NCBI GenBank assembly: GCA_965275915.1
Contig: CBDHYI010000006.1
Coordinates: 1-64,000, forward strand
DNA from: JBDWFY01 sp965275915
Lineage (GTDB): Bacteria; Pseudomonadota; Alphaproteobacteria; Rhizobiales; Stappiaceae
Length of the DNA: 64,000 bases
Direction: 5' to 3'
In this document: piece by piece, positions 8,686 through 17,647 of the stretch
Position numbering within the stretch: position 1 is the first letter of the stretch
Layout: the number at the start of each line of letters is the position of its first letter
Made by a program: the position numbers and the translations under genes
Notes under the pieces: model-generated
Database searches by the model: none
What the model was told of the DNA's origin: nothing
The model's input: only the letters and a program-made list of their open reading frames with translations

Positions 8686-10155
8686 ATGCCGACACCGGCC
8701 ATCATGATTCAGGGCACCGGCTCCAATGTCGGTAAAAGCCTGGTTGTTGCCGGTCTGTGCCGGTACTTCACCAATGCCGGGCTCACGGTGCGCCCGTTCA
8801 AGCCGCAGAACATGTCCAACAATGCCGCGGTCACCGCCGACGGCGGCGAGATCGGGCGCGCGCAGGCGCTTCAGGCGATGGCGTGCCGGATGCCGGCCAG
8901 CATCCATATGAATCCGGTCCTGTTGAAACCGGAGACCGAGGTCGGCGCACAAATTATCGTGCAAGGCAAACGTTTCGGGACAATGCGGGCGCGGGAATAC
9001 GGAAAGCGCAAATCGGAGCTGATGCCAAGGGTGCTGCAGAGCTTCGAAAGTCTTCAGCAAGGAACTGATCTTGTGATTGTCGAAGGCGCGGGAAGCCCGG
9101 CGGAAATCAACCTCCGGCAAGGCGATATTGCCAATATGGGGTTTGCCGAAGCAGCCGGCCTGCCCGTTGTCCTGGTCGGCGATATCGATCGGGGGGGCAT
9201 TATTGCCAACCTGGTCGGTACCCACGCGGTTCTGGAACCCGTTGAAAGGGAGCGCATAAGAGCATTTTTGATCAACCGGTTTCGCGGCGATCCGACGCTT
9301 TTTGACGAGGGACTGTCGGAGATTGCCAAGCGTACAGGTTGGGCCGCGGCAGGCATTCTTCCCTGGTTCGATAAAGCGCGTCTGCTTCCGGCGGAGGACG
9401 CATTGGGATTGGCGCACGGACGCAGCACCGATGAGGGCTGTCTTAAAATCGCGGTTCCGGTTACCAGCCGGATTGCCAATTTTGACGATCTGGATCCGCT
9501 GCGGATGGAACCGGATGTCGATCTGGTGCTCGTGCAGGCGGGCGAGGCGCTGCCTGGCGACCTGGATCTTGTTTTGCTTCCGGGCAGTAAATCAACCATC
9601 GGGGATCTTGCGTTTTTCCGCGAGCAGGGGTGGGATGTCGATCTGCATGCGCATATTCGCCGCGGTGGCCGCGTAATCGGTATTTGCGGTGGTTATCAGA
9701 TGCTTGGGAGGCGTATTGCCGATCCCGAAGGCATAGAAGGACCTGCCGGATCTGTGGAAGGATTGGGGCACCTGAACATCGAAACCGTGTTGTCGGCCGA
9801 CAAGACGGTGACGGAGGCCAAGGGAACACATTTGGCATCGGGTGAAGCTCTGTCCGGCTATGAAATTCATCTTGGCAAAAGTTCGGGTCCGGATTGCGAC
9901 CGGCCGTTTGCGACTTTGAACGGACAATCCGATGGCGCCGTCTCTGCCGACGGCTGTATTGCCGGAACCTATCTGCACGGCCTTTTCGGGTCGGACGGAT
10001 ATCGCCGGGTTCTCTTAAAAAAGAGCGACGGCGATACATTCGCTTATGAAAAGACCATTGACGCCACTTTGGACGAACTCGCCTCCCATATGGCCGACCA
10101 TCTTGACATGGACGGTATCCTCGCATTGGCACGGAAAAGAACGGCCATACCCTAA
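8686..10155 (+). CDS. cobQ: cobyric acid synthase
   Basis: A 489-residue amidotransferase that amidates carboxylates b, d, e and g of adenosylcobyrinic a,c-diamide. The N-terminal ATPase domain carries GTGSNVGKS (residues about 10-18), and the C-terminal class I glutaminase domain has the nucleophile in IGICGGYQMLG (Cys near residue 331) and the distal catalytic His in GTYLHGLF (about 430). It starts 5 bp after cobO and ends converging with cobD (4 bp shared). Confidence 0.95.
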   Translation: MPTPAIMIQGTGSNVGKSLVVAGLCRYFTNAGLTVRPFKPQNMSNNAAVTADGGEIGRAQALQAMACRMPASIHMNPVLLKPETEVGAQIIVQGKRFGTMRAREYGKRKSELMPRVLQSFESLQQGTDLVIVEGAGSPAEINLRQGDIANMGFAEAAGLPVVLVGDIDRGGIIANLVGTHAVLEPVERERIRAFLINRFRGDPTLFDEGLSEIAKRTGWAAAGILPWFDKARLLPAEDALGLAHGRSTDEGCLKIAVPVTSRIANFDDLDPLRMEPDVDLVLVQAGEALPGDLDLVLLPGSKSTIGDLAFFREQGWDVDLHAHIRRGGRVIGICGGYQMLGRRIADPEGIEGPAGSVEGLGHLNIETVLSADKTVTEAKGTHLASGEALSGYEIHLGKSSGPDCDRPFATLNGQSDGAVSADGCIAGTYLHGLFGSDGYRRVLLKKSDGDTFAYEKTIDATLDELASHMADHLDMDGILALARKRTAIP

Positions 10156-11126
10156 AATGTCAGGACAATCAGGACAAAGATCAGCACGGCCTGCATGGCA
10201 CAGGCGCCGATCAGAATTTTCTGCGCTCTGAAAATGTCCGCGACACCGGCGGAACGTGAGGCACCTTCATTAAGCCAAGGATCTTCAACCCGATAGGTTG
10301 CATAGACACGTGGTCCGGCCAGGGCGATATCGAGCGCGCCCGCCATCGCCGCTTCGGGCCAACCTGCGTTGGGAGAGCGGTGTTTCTCCGCATCGGCGAA
10401 CATCACCTTGAAGGAACGGCGGGTCGACCGACCGACCATCGGTGCGGCAAGCGCGATAAAAATGCCGGAGAGACGGGCGGGGATCAGATTGACCAGATCG
10501 TCAAGACGAGCGGAGGCCCAGCCGAAATACTGATATTTTTCGTTTTTGTAGCCGATCATCGAGTCCGCTGTGTTGATCGCCTTGTAGGCGAGCAGACCGG
10601 GCAGGCCGAAGAGCGCAAACCAAAAGGCCGGGGCGACCACACCATCGGAGAAATTTTCCGCGCACGATTCAACCGAAGCCCGGACGATGCCTGCCTTGTC
10701 AAGCCGTGAGGGATCGCGCCCGACGATCATCGCAACCGCTTTTCGGCCGGCTTCGACCCCCTCCTTTCTCAGTGCTTTGTAGACGGCATGAACATGTTCA
10801 TAGAGGCTGCGCTGGGCGAGAAAAACTGCGGCAATGATTGCGATCAACGCATCGCCGACAAGCCAGCCGTCGACGAGTTCGACAATCAGCAGTCCGACCC
10901 AAAAGGAGAGGGCTGTAAGCGCCGCTATGAAAAGGATCCCCAGCAGACGGCGTGCCTGGTTCGACATCTGTCCCTGGTTCAACCAACTGTCGCCGAATGT
11001 AATCAGGAGACCGAACAGAACCACCGGATGGGGAACACGCCGCCACAAGCGCTCGGGGTCACCAATAACGGCATCCAGAAAAAGCGCGGCCATCAGAATG
11101 TAAAGTGTATGGCTTTCCAGGAACAT
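10152..11126 (-). CDS. cobD: adenosylcobinamide-phosphate synthase, membrane protein
   Basis: A 324-residue integral membrane protein of the CbiB/CobD family, which joins the aminopropanol arm to adenosylcobyric acid. It opens with a membrane helix (HTLYILMAALFLDAVIGDP), and the family signatures DAVIGDPERLWRRVPHPV, VESCAENFSDGVVAPAFW (kept short here) and NTADSMIGYKN are present. The gene forms a minus-strand pair with cobC (14 bp apart) that converges on the riboswitch-controlled operon. Confidence 0.94.
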   Translation of the reverse strand: MFLESHTLYILMAALFLDAVIGDPERLWRRVPHPVVLFGLLITFGDSWLNQGQMSNQARRLLGILFIAALTALSFWVGLLIVELVDGWLVGDALIAIIAAVFLAQRSLYEHVHAVYKALRKEGVEAGRKAVAMIVGRDPSRLDKAGIVRASVESCAENFSDGVVAPAFWFALFGLPGLLAYKAINTADSMIGYKNEKYQYFGWASARLDDLVNLIPARLSGIFIALAAPMVGRSTRRSFKVMFADAEKHRSPNAGWPEAAMAGALDIALAGPRVYATYRVEDPWLNEGASRSAGVADIFRAQKILIGACAMQAVLIFVLIVLTF

Positions 11127-11140
11127 CTACGCAGATCGGT

Positions 11141-12133
11141 TTAAACACGTGCCTTTGTCAGAGATTCAGCGAGCCGGTTGAGGTTTTCGATTGATCCGGG
11201 CAGACCGAACCGAATCCACATCTCATTGTAGTCGAAAATGCGGGTCCAGATATGCTTTTGTGCCAGAAAGTCATGTAAATCATGCGCTGCTTTCGTTTCA
11301 ACCAGGCGATAAAGGTCAGTACCTCCGACAACGCTCAGTCCGTTTGCCTTAAACAGCCGGTCGAGCACCATTGCATCCTCCTTCAGCCGACCGCGCATGC
11401 GCGCCTGCCAGCGAAGGTCGGAGAGTGCTTTCTCTCCGACTTCAAGGGCGGGGCCGGAGACTGCCCAACTGCCCACCAGTGCCTCAAGCTTTTGGGTCAA
11501 AGAAACGGAACCAACCAGGAACCCCAGACGCAGGCCGGCAAGGCCGTAGAATTTGCCGAATGATCGCAGCGCAAGGATGGGATGGTGATGGATGTGAGGG
11601 ACAATGCTCGCCTGCGGATCGACGTCTCCGAAGGCCTCATCGACAATCAGGGCGCCATCCCTTGCGGCCAGTTGGTCGGCTATTCGGTGCAGACCTTCAA
11701 GTGACAGCAAACGCCCGTCGGGATTGTTGGGATTGACGGCGACTGCAAACCGGCATTTGTCGGGAACGTCTGCGCCATGGGGGAGAGAACGGACCGTCCG
11801 GCCCGCGTCGCGCCAGGTTTCGGCGTGGCTGGAGTAAGTCGGCGTATAAACCGCAACGTCGCCGGAGGGCAGAAGGTGCGGCAGCCAGGGCAGAATTGCT
11901 TCGGTTCCGGGCGCCGCGGAGATACCAAGATGCTCCGGGACATCATAGGCGTGCCGAGCAGCCTCTTTCAAAGCGCTCAGTGCACCGGCCTCCGGGAGTC
12001 TTTGCCAGCAGGAAGAGGGTAGAGCGGCAAGAGGCCAGGCGTGCGGATTGATGCCGGTTGACAGGTCCAGCCAGTCCTCAGTCCGGCCGCCATATCGGGC
12101 AACCGCATCACCAAGATCTCCGCCGTGTTTCAT
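11141..12133 (-). CDS. cobC: threonine-phosphate decarboxylase-like PLP enzyme CobC
   Basis: A 330-residue aminotransferase-fold protein. CobC/CobD-type enzymes make (R)-1-amino-2-propanol phosphate from L-threonine phosphate for the B12 linker. The N-terminus has the characteristic MKHGGDLGDA and DLSTGINPH; AVNPNNPDGR is the usual PLP-enzyme loop and the PLP lysine lies in LRSFGKFYGLAGLRLG (about residue 190). First gene of the cobC-cobD pair; the AT-rich region upstream should hold its promoter, with no riboswitch visible there. Confidence 0.93.
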   Translation of the reverse strand: MKHGGDLGDAVARYGGRTEDWLDLSTGINPHAWPLAALPSSCWQRLPEAGALSALKEAARHAYDVPEHLGISAAPGTEAILPWLPHLLPSGDVAVYTPTYSSHAETWRDAGRTVRSLPHGADVPDKCRFAVAVNPNNPDGRLLSLEGLHRIADQLAARDGALIVDEAFGDVDPQASIVPHIHHHPILALRSFGKFYGLAGLRLGFLVGSVSLTQKLEALVGSWAVSGPALEVGEKALSDLRWQARMRGRLKEDAMVLDRLFKANGLSVVGGTDLYRLVETKAAHDLHDFLAQKHIWTRIFDYNEMWIRFGLPGSIENLNRLAESLTKARV

Positions 12134-12439
12134 CGCCGCTTCCAGGAATTATTGTGCTGAGTCTTTCTTAGGGGCAATTGCCCTTTGATGGAACGGGCAT
12201 TTTGTGATGTCAGCGAGAGGTAATAATGCCACTTCGGTTGCGGAGTATTCAAAATATTTTTCATCTCTCTTGGAGTATTAAATATATTTAATGATATTTT
12301 GCTCGTAAAAATCAAATTAAAAATCCCTAATAATAAGTAGTTATACAGATAATTACAGTTTATTAATTTTTGTAGAGCGCGAAAAAATGAGGTGACAGGT
12401 CACCAGTGCCAAGTAATCGCCATCTCAGGAGTAAGAGTC
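12134..12439. other. AT-rich intergenic region between divergent cobC and the glycine-rich gene
   Basis: About 300 bp, clearly more AT-rich than its neighbours, separate two divergent genes and must carry both promoters. An imperfect direct repeat (ggagtattcaaaatattt near 12241 and ggagtattaaatatattt near 12274) is visible. No coding frame, riboswitch or terminator is recognised. Confidence 0.5.
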
Positions 12440-12949
12440 GTGCGACCCAATCAACCTTTCGAAAATAAACGACTGCCGTTTTGGCTGCAAAACAAATCCC
12501 GGCCGAAAACACAAACACCATTAGGGCGTTGGTCAACCGCTGCCTTCGCAGCTTTGTTCTGCGCTCTATTCAGTCTGTCCACCGTATCCGCAACAGCAGG
12601 CGGACAGTCAGGATCTGAGGGAAACTATTCAAGCAATGACAGCCGTGACGGTGACCGCAGAGGCGGAGGCAAAGGCAAGGATGGTGACCGCGGAGGCAAA
12701 GGAAAAGACGGGGACCGTGGCGGCAAAGGCAAGGGTAAAGGTTATGACGGTGACCGCGACAGAGACCGCGGCGGCAAAAGCCGTGGCGGTAAGGGGCGCG
12801 GCGGCAATAAGAATGGCGGAAATACCCAAAGCTCTCTCGGGACCAATGACAGTGCTTTCAACCGTGAAGACAGCTGTCGTGAATCGGGCCGGTATTTCGG
12901 CAATTCCGATGTTCTGCGGCAGTATTGTAACGGGCCGTTTTATCGGTAA
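12440..12949 (+). CDS. secreted glycine-rich repeat protein, function unknown
   Basis: A 169-residue protein. I prefer the GTG at 12440, which has CAGGAG at 12426-12431, over the GTG at 12392. An extended basic N-terminus precedes a hydrophobic segment (AAFAALFCALFSLSTVSATA) that should be a signal peptide. The mature part is almost entirely Gly, Asp, Arg and Lys: repeats of about nine residues, GGKGKDGDR, run over residues 75-110. A short C-terminal tail with two cysteines (EDSCRESGRYF and LRQYCNGPFY) looks folded and may be disulfide-linked. I do not recognise the family; the composition suggests a disordered, nucleic-acid- or surface-binding protein. Confidence 0.6.
   Translation: MRPNQPFENKRLPFWLQNKSRPKTQTPLGRWSTAAFAALFCALFSLSTVSATAGGQSGSEGNYSSNDSRDGDRRGGGKGKDGDRGGKGKDGDRGGKGKGKGYDGDRDRDRGGKSRGGKGRGGNKNGGNTQSSLGTNDSAFNREDSCRESGRYFGNSDVLRQYCNGPFYR
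12658..12745 (+). repeat. 27-bp tandem repeat coding for GGKGKDGDR units
   Basis: Units of the form ggaggcaaaggcaagga + tggtgaccgc recur about three times in frame with variation at third positions. The third-position changes show that the repeat is kept at protein level rather than being a recent DNA duplication. Confidence 0.7.
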
Positions 12950-13065
12950 GACGTCGGCGGGTCGCTCTTTGCGCCTCAATATACGTACCGTGCGACCGAC
13001 GTCGCTCTACGCCGCGTACACCCAAGTGCCCGCCGAGGCGATCCGGCGGGCATAATGGGATGTTG

Positions 13066-13428
13066 TTAAGGAGCAGGCCGATCAGTCGAACGCGTTATAT
13101 GGTTTGCAGCCTCGTGGTCGCCTGCCTGAAACACATCCATTGCGTGCTGCCGGTCTTCCAGCGTGCTTTCTTCATCCGGCCAGGTTTCAATGCGCGGGGT
13201 GTTTTTTGAGGGAACTTGTCCGACAATCCATCGGACGATCGGCATCCCAACGATCCAAAGAAGAAGGGTTAGGCACGTGTAGAAAACAGCGCCCAGAATC
13301 GCACCATATAGAAAGGCCCGGACAGCCAGAATGAACACAAATGCGTTGGCGCCGAACAGCAGCGATACCAGGACAAGTCTCACCGCCAGTTTTAGATCCA
13401 CACCGAATACTCCCGGCAAAAACACCAT
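13066..13428 (-). CDS. small membrane protein of unknown function
   Basis: A 120-residue protein from the ATG at 13428 (a TTG at 13491 would add 21 residues without hydrophobicity or a ribosome site). Two hydrophobic stretches, roughly residues 12-33 (VRLVLVSLLFGANAFVFILA) and 38-62 (LYGAILGAVFYTCLTLLLWI), are followed by a hydrophilic, acidic cytoplasmic tail ending in a His-rich segment. I do not recognise a family. It is convergent with the glycine-rich gene and lies 106 bp downstream of rnd on the same strand. Confidence 0.5.
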   Translation of the reverse strand: MVFLPGVFGVDLKLAVRLVLVSLLFGANAFVFILAVRAFLYGAILGAVFYTCLTLLLWIVGMPIVRWIVGQVPSKNTPRIETWPDEESTLEDRQHAMDVFQAGDHEAANHITRSTDRPAP

Positions 13429-13534
13429 ATTGCGGTTGCCGCCGATCCGTATCGAGGTCCCGGGACCGCCATTGACCAATATAGGCGACAAAACGCATCA
13501 CTGCAGGATTCTGTCGGGAGGAAACCGCCTGGGG

Positions 13535-14791
13535 TCAGGTTTTTTCCGCAGCCATCGAACTTGACGGTTGTCCCGTGCCAGCCATGGTCGGGCGCGCGCC
13601 GTTGCCGATCGACGGCTTTTTCTTGTTTGTTTGTGTCGCGACCGGCGGCTGGAGCGAAACGATCCGGCCGGACTGAAAGGCCAGGGCAATTTCACCCCGT
13701 TTCAGTTTTAAGGCCTGATTGCCGAACAACTCCCGGCGCCACCCTTTCAGGGCGGCGACATCCGCGGCGTCATCCGCGGCGATTTTTTCAAGTTCGTCAA
13801 CCGTGGCAATCACTTTGGCCGCAACACCGTTTGCTTCGCTTGTGAGCTTCAGCAGGACCTTCAACAAATCGACGGCCGCTGCTGAACCGTCCGGTGCCGG
13901 TCGGCCCTTGGGCAGTCTTGGAAGCTGATCCCTGGGCAGCGACAAAGCTTTCCTGACCGCGGCAAGAATATCGCCGGCGCCTTTTGACCGTTCAAATCCG
14001 CGCGGTATGGTGCGCAGCGCCGACATTGCGTGGGCGTCCTTCGGCTGCTGCGAGGCGATCTCGTAAATCGCATCGTCTTTGATGACGCGATTGCGCGGGA
14101 CATTTCTGGCGCGCGCCTCAAGCTCTCGCCATGCTGCGACCTCCCGCATGACGGCGAGTTCGACCGGCTTGCGGACCCGCATCTTGAGGCGTTTCCAGGC
14201 ATCCTCGGGCGGCATGTTGTAGGTGTCGGCACTGGTCAGGATTTCCATCTCCTCCCGAACCCAGTGCGACCGATCCTGTTCTTCCAGATTGGCGCTGAGA
14301 AAGCGGTAGACTTCGCGCAAATGAGTCACGTCAGCCAGAGCATAGTCCAGTTGCTTCTGCGTCAGCGGACGGCGGGACCAGTCCGTGAAGCGGGAGGATT
14401 TATCGATGCGTACTCCGGTAATCTTGCCGACAAGCTGATCGTAAGAGATGGAGTCGCCGAAGCCGCAAACCATCGCGGCCACTTGCGTGTCGAAAACCGG
14501 ATGCGGGATCAGGTTGCCCAGATTGACAATGATCTCAATATCCTGCCGGGCGGCGTGAAACACCTTGACCACCGATTCGTCGCCCATGAGTTCGAAGAAG
14601 GGACCAAGGTCGAGGCCTTCGGTCAGGGGATCGATCGTGCAGGCCTCTTCCGGACTTGCCAACTGGATCAGGCACAGTTTGGGCCAGTAAGTCGTTTCAC
14701 GCAGAAATTCCGTATCGACAGTGATAAAGTCGAACGCAGCAAAACGCCTGCATATATCGGTGAGTTCGTTGGTGCTTGTTATGGGCTTCAT
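13535..14791 (-). CDS. rnd: ribonuclease D
   Basis: A 418-residue 3'-5' exoribonuclease for tRNA 3' end processing. DEDD motifs are in order: FITVDTEFLRE (Exo I, residues about 19-29), VKVFHAARQDIEIIVNLG region (Exo II, about 79-92) and LDYALADVTHLREVY (Exo III, Y-x3-D, about 147-160). An HRDC domain (about 205-285) follows, including AWRELEARARNVPRNRVI. The frame is open to 14932, but the ATG at 14791 fits the conserved N-terminus MKPITSTNEL. The C-terminus beyond residue 390 is a low-complexity tail. Confidence 0.93.
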   Translation of the reverse strand: MKPITSTNELTDICRRFAAFDFITVDTEFLRETTYWPKLCLIQLASPEEACTIDPLTEGLDLGPFFELMGDESVVKVFHAARQDIEIIVNLGNLIPHPVFDTQVAAMVCGFGDSISYDQLVGKITGVRIDKSSRFTDWSRRPLTQKQLDYALADVTHLREVYRFLSANLEEQDRSHWVREEMEILTSADTYNMPPEDAWKRLKMRVRKPVELAVMREVAAWRELEARARNVPRNRVIKDDAIYEIASQQPKDAHAMSALRTIPRGFERSKGAGDILAAVRKALSLPRDQLPRLPKGRPAPDGSAAAVDLLKVLLKLTSEANGVAAKVIATVDELEKIAADDAADVAALKGWRRELFGNQALKLKRGEIALAFQSGRIVSLQPPVATQTNKKKPSIGNGARPTMAGTGQPSSSMAAEKT

Positions 14792-14946
14792 ATTAGTAAG
14801 ATCTATAACGCAGCAAGGCGGGAATGTTCTAGGCAAAAAGAAGAAGCACAACCGGAATTCAGGTTTTCCGTTAAGATATATTGCAAAAAGCGCACACAGT
14901 GCGCAAAATGTTGTTTCAACCAGACGAATCATTTACGGGAAAACAG

Positions 14947-15573
14947 ATGCGGACAATTCTGGTCGCAAATTTAAAGGGCGGCTGCGGCAAAACGACGGTT
15001 GCGACGACCCTGGCAACGGCATTGGCAACAAACGGGGAAACCGTCGCCATAGCCGATGCGGACCGGCAGAAGTCGAGCTTAAACTGGGGCAAGCGGCGCC
15101 CAAAGAACGCAACCCCCATTGCAGTTCTGGACTGGACCAAATCCATTGAAAGGGGAGAGATCGGAAAGACGTTCGATGCCGTTGTCATCGATGGCCCCGG
15201 AGGGGTGAACAGCGACAAGGCGAAGACCCTTATCGCCGGTGCGGATACGATCGTGATTCCGGTCCTGCCTTCGGTTCTTGATCTGGACAGCACGCGAAAG
15301 TTCCTAAAGCGCATTCAGTCCCTGAAACGTGTTCGGAAAGGAAAGGCCGACATTCATCTTGTCGCCAATCGTGTGAAAATACGCAGTAACGCGATCCGGG
15401 AACTTGAGCAGGCGGCGGATGAGATGGGATATCCGATTCTGGCAAGGTTGACCGACAGAATGATCTATAACACGCTGGCCGGACAGGGGCTTGGCCTGTT
15501 CGATCGTTCCGGCGTCGATGTCGCGCCCGTGAAGGTACAGTGGCAGCCTTTGGTGTCTTTGTTGCACGGATAA
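14947..15573 (+). CDS. orphan ParA/MinD-type ATPase
   Basis: A 208-residue P-loop ATPase with the deviant Walker A KGGCGKTT at residues 10-17, the switch/Walker B region VVIDGPGGVNSDKA (about 79-92) and VIPVLPSVLDLDSTRKFL. This is the compact ParA class used in partitioning of plasmids or subcellular cargo. The ATG at 14947 is chosen because the conserved fold starts there (MRTILVANLKGG). No ParB, parS-like repeats or chemotaxis/cellulose genes accompany it, so the cargo is unknown. It is divergent from rnd. Confidence 0.85.
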   Translation: MRTILVANLKGGCGKTTVATTLATALATNGETVAIADADRQKSSLNWGKRRPKNATPIAVLDWTKSIERGEIGKTFDAVVIDGPGGVNSDKAKTLIAGADTIVIPVLPSVLDLDSTRKFLKRIQSLKRVRKGKADIHLVANRVKIRSNAIRELEQAADEMGYPILARLTDRMIYNTLAGQGLGLFDRSGVDVAPVKVQWQPLVSLLHG

Positions 15574-15735
15574 AAGCAACGGATCTATCCATCCCAGCCA
15601 TCGAACCGATCCGCGCGAAGCCGAAGATGGCGCCGCTGTCTTGACATTGGCCGCAGGGCGTGGCTTGTGCCTCCTCGGCTGAATGCCCAGGGGCTGACCC
15701 CGACTCTTCCGGATATTATGAACGCTGAGGACTCC

Positions 15736-17520
15736 ATGCACCGATATCGCAGTCACACTTGCGGCCAGCTTCGCGAAAATCATGTTGGAGAGGCGGTGCG
15801 CCTGTCCGGCTGGGTCCACCGGGTGCGGGATCACGGCGGCCTGCTGTTCATTGATCTCCGAGATCACTACGGCCTGACACAATGTGTTGTCGACCCCGAT
15901 TCAAATGCTTTCTCTCTGGCTGAGACGGTCCGGAGCGAGTGGGTGATCCGAATTGAAGGCGATGTGAAGAAGCGGTCCGAAGAGACGATCAACGCCAACA
16001 TTCCGACCGGTCACGTTGAGATTTTCATTCGTGACCTTGAAGTGCTGGGCGCTTCGAAAGAACTGCCGCTGCCGGTTTTCGGCGAACCTGACTATCCGGA
16101 GGAAACACGGCTCAAATACCGGTTTATTGATCTGAGGCGCGAGACGCTCCACGCAAATATCATCAAGCGATCCGCAGTCATCTCCTCCTTGCGCCGCCGC
16201 ATGGACGAAATCGGCTTCACCGATTTCCAGACCCCGATCCTGACGGCATCAAGTCCTGAGGGGGCACGGGACTTTCTGGTCCCCTCGCGGATTCATCCGG
16301 GCAATTTCTATGCGTTGCCTCAGGCCCCGCAGCAGTTCAAACAACTGCTGATGATGGCCGGGTTCGACCGGTACTACCAGATCGCTCCGTGTTTTCGGGA
16401 TGAAGACCCGCGTGCGGACCGTTTGCCGGGAGAGTTTTATCAGCTCGACGTGGAAATGAGTTTCGTCACGCAGGATGACGTGCTTGAGACGATGGAGCCG
16501 GTGATCCGCGGGATCTTTGAGGAATTTGCAGACGGTAAGCCTGTCACGCAGGATTTTCCGCGCATTCCTTACGGGGAGGCTCTGAAAAAATATGGCAGCG
16601 ACAAGCCGGATCTGCGCAATCCGATTGTCATGGACGATGTGACGGAACACTTCGCCGGATCCGGTTTTAAAATTTTCGCCCGAATGATCGAGAGCGACCC
16701 GAAAGTTCAGGTGTGGGGTATACCGGCCAAGACCGGCGGAAGCCGCGCGTTCTGCGATCGGATGAACTCCTGGGCGCAAAGCGAAGGCCAGCCGGGACTT
16801 GGATATATCTTCTTTCGTCAGGAGGGCGATGTCATCGAAGGCGCCGGCCCGCTGGCGAAGAATATCGGTCCGGAGCGAACCGAGGCGCTCCGCAATCAAC
16901 TCGGTCTTGAAGCGGGGGATGCGGTATTTTTTGTCGCCGGTGTGCCCGCAAAGTTTGTCGACTTTGCCGGAAAGGCGCGGGACCGCATAGGACACGATCT
17001 GGATCTTGTCGACAAAGACCGGTTTGCTTTGTGCTGGATCGTCGACTTTCCGATGTATGAGTGGGATGAGGAAAACGAGAAGGTGGATTTCTGCCACAAC
17101 CCGTTTTCGATGCCCCAGGGCGAGCTTGAGGGGCTGAATACGAAGGACCCGCTCGATCTTGGGGCCTACCAGTACGATGTGGTCTGTAACGGCTATGAGA
17201 TCGGATCCGGTGCGATTCGGAATCATCGGCCGGAGATCATGAGCCGAGCGTTTGAAATTGCCGGCTACAGTGCGGATGTGCTGGAAGAAAGGTTTGGCGG
17301 CATGCTTCGGGCGCTGGAATATGGCGCACCGCCTCATGGCGGGATGGCTGCCGGTGTCGATCGGATCGTGATGCTTGTCTGCGGCGCGGAAAATTTGCGG
17401 GAAGTTACCTTGTTCCCGATGAACCAGCAGGCACAGGACCTTTTGATGGGCGCGCCGAGTGAGCCGACACCGGCCCAGTTGCGCGACCTGCATATCCGGC
17501 TCAACCTTCCGGAGAGCTGA
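15736..17520 (+). CDS. aspS: aspartyl-tRNA synthetase
   Basis: A 594-residue bacterial-type class II synthetase. An N-terminal OB-fold anticodon-binding domain (LSGWVHRVRDHGGLLFIDLRD region) is followed by motif 1, motif 2 in the FRDEDPRADRLPGEFYQLD block (about residues 220-240), the GAD insert and motif 3 in GMAAGVDRIVML (about 537-548). The start at ATG 15736 gives the usual alphaproteobacterial N-terminus MHRYRSHTCG; ATG 15718 would add six residues. A strong terminator follows. The discriminating or non-discriminating nature is not decided here. Confidence 0.97.
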   Translation: MHRYRSHTCGQLRENHVGEAVRLSGWVHRVRDHGGLLFIDLRDHYGLTQCVVDPDSNAFSLAETVRSEWVIRIEGDVKKRSEETINANIPTGHVEIFIRDLEVLGASKELPLPVFGEPDYPEETRLKYRFIDLRRETLHANIIKRSAVISSLRRRMDEIGFTDFQTPILTASSPEGARDFLVPSRIHPGNFYALPQAPQQFKQLLMMAGFDRYYQIAPCFRDEDPRADRLPGEFYQLDVEMSFVTQDDVLETMEPVIRGIFEEFADGKPVTQDFPRIPYGEALKKYGSDKPDLRNPIVMDDVTEHFAGSGFKIFARMIESDPKVQVWGIPAKTGGSRAFCDRMNSWAQSEGQPGLGYIFFRQEGDVIEGAGPLAKNIGPERTEALRNQLGLEAGDAVFFVAGVPAKFVDFAGKARDRIGHDLDLVDKDRFALCWIVDFPMYEWDEENEKVDFCHNPFSMPQGELEGLNTKDPLDLGAYQYDVVCNGYEIGSGAIRNHRPEIMSRAFEIAGYSADVLEERFGGMLRALEYGAPPHGGMAAGVDRIVMLVCGAENLREVTLFPMNQQAQDLLMGAPSEPTPAQLRDLHIRLNLPES

Positions 17521-17543
17521 CAACCGGGTCGAAAATCTTTCAA

Positions 17544-17584
17544 TAAAAAAGATCGGCGGTCAGATTGTACCGCCGATCTTTTCT
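17544..17584 (+). terminator. rho-independent terminator of aspS
   Basis: A perfect 12-bp stem, aagatcggcggt (17549-17560) with accgccgatctt (17569-17580), encloses an 8-nt loop and is followed by a T-rich tract. A-rich sequence on the other side could let it also work for the convergent gene at 17648-18817. Confidence 0.92.
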
Positions 17585-17589
17585 TTCTC

Positions 17590-17632
17590 TAGGCTCACGA
17601 CCCATAAATGATCCGACATAAACAAGACGTGC
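17590..17632. repeat. fragment carrying parts of two dispersed repeats
   Basis: Bases 17590-17605 match the 25-bp arm of the element at 27924-28193 at 15 of 16 positions, and bases 17606-17632 (aaatgatccgacataaacaa and on) resemble the right arm of the element at 34426-34728. The two pieces are directly fused. It sits between the aspS terminator and the end of the next gene. Confidence 0.6.
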
Positions 17633-17647
17633 CCCAAGTTCGACAGC

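Noticed and set aside
16249..17523. 424-codon open frame antisense to aspS
   Set aside because: Shadow of a certain gene in a GC-rich genome; no family features.
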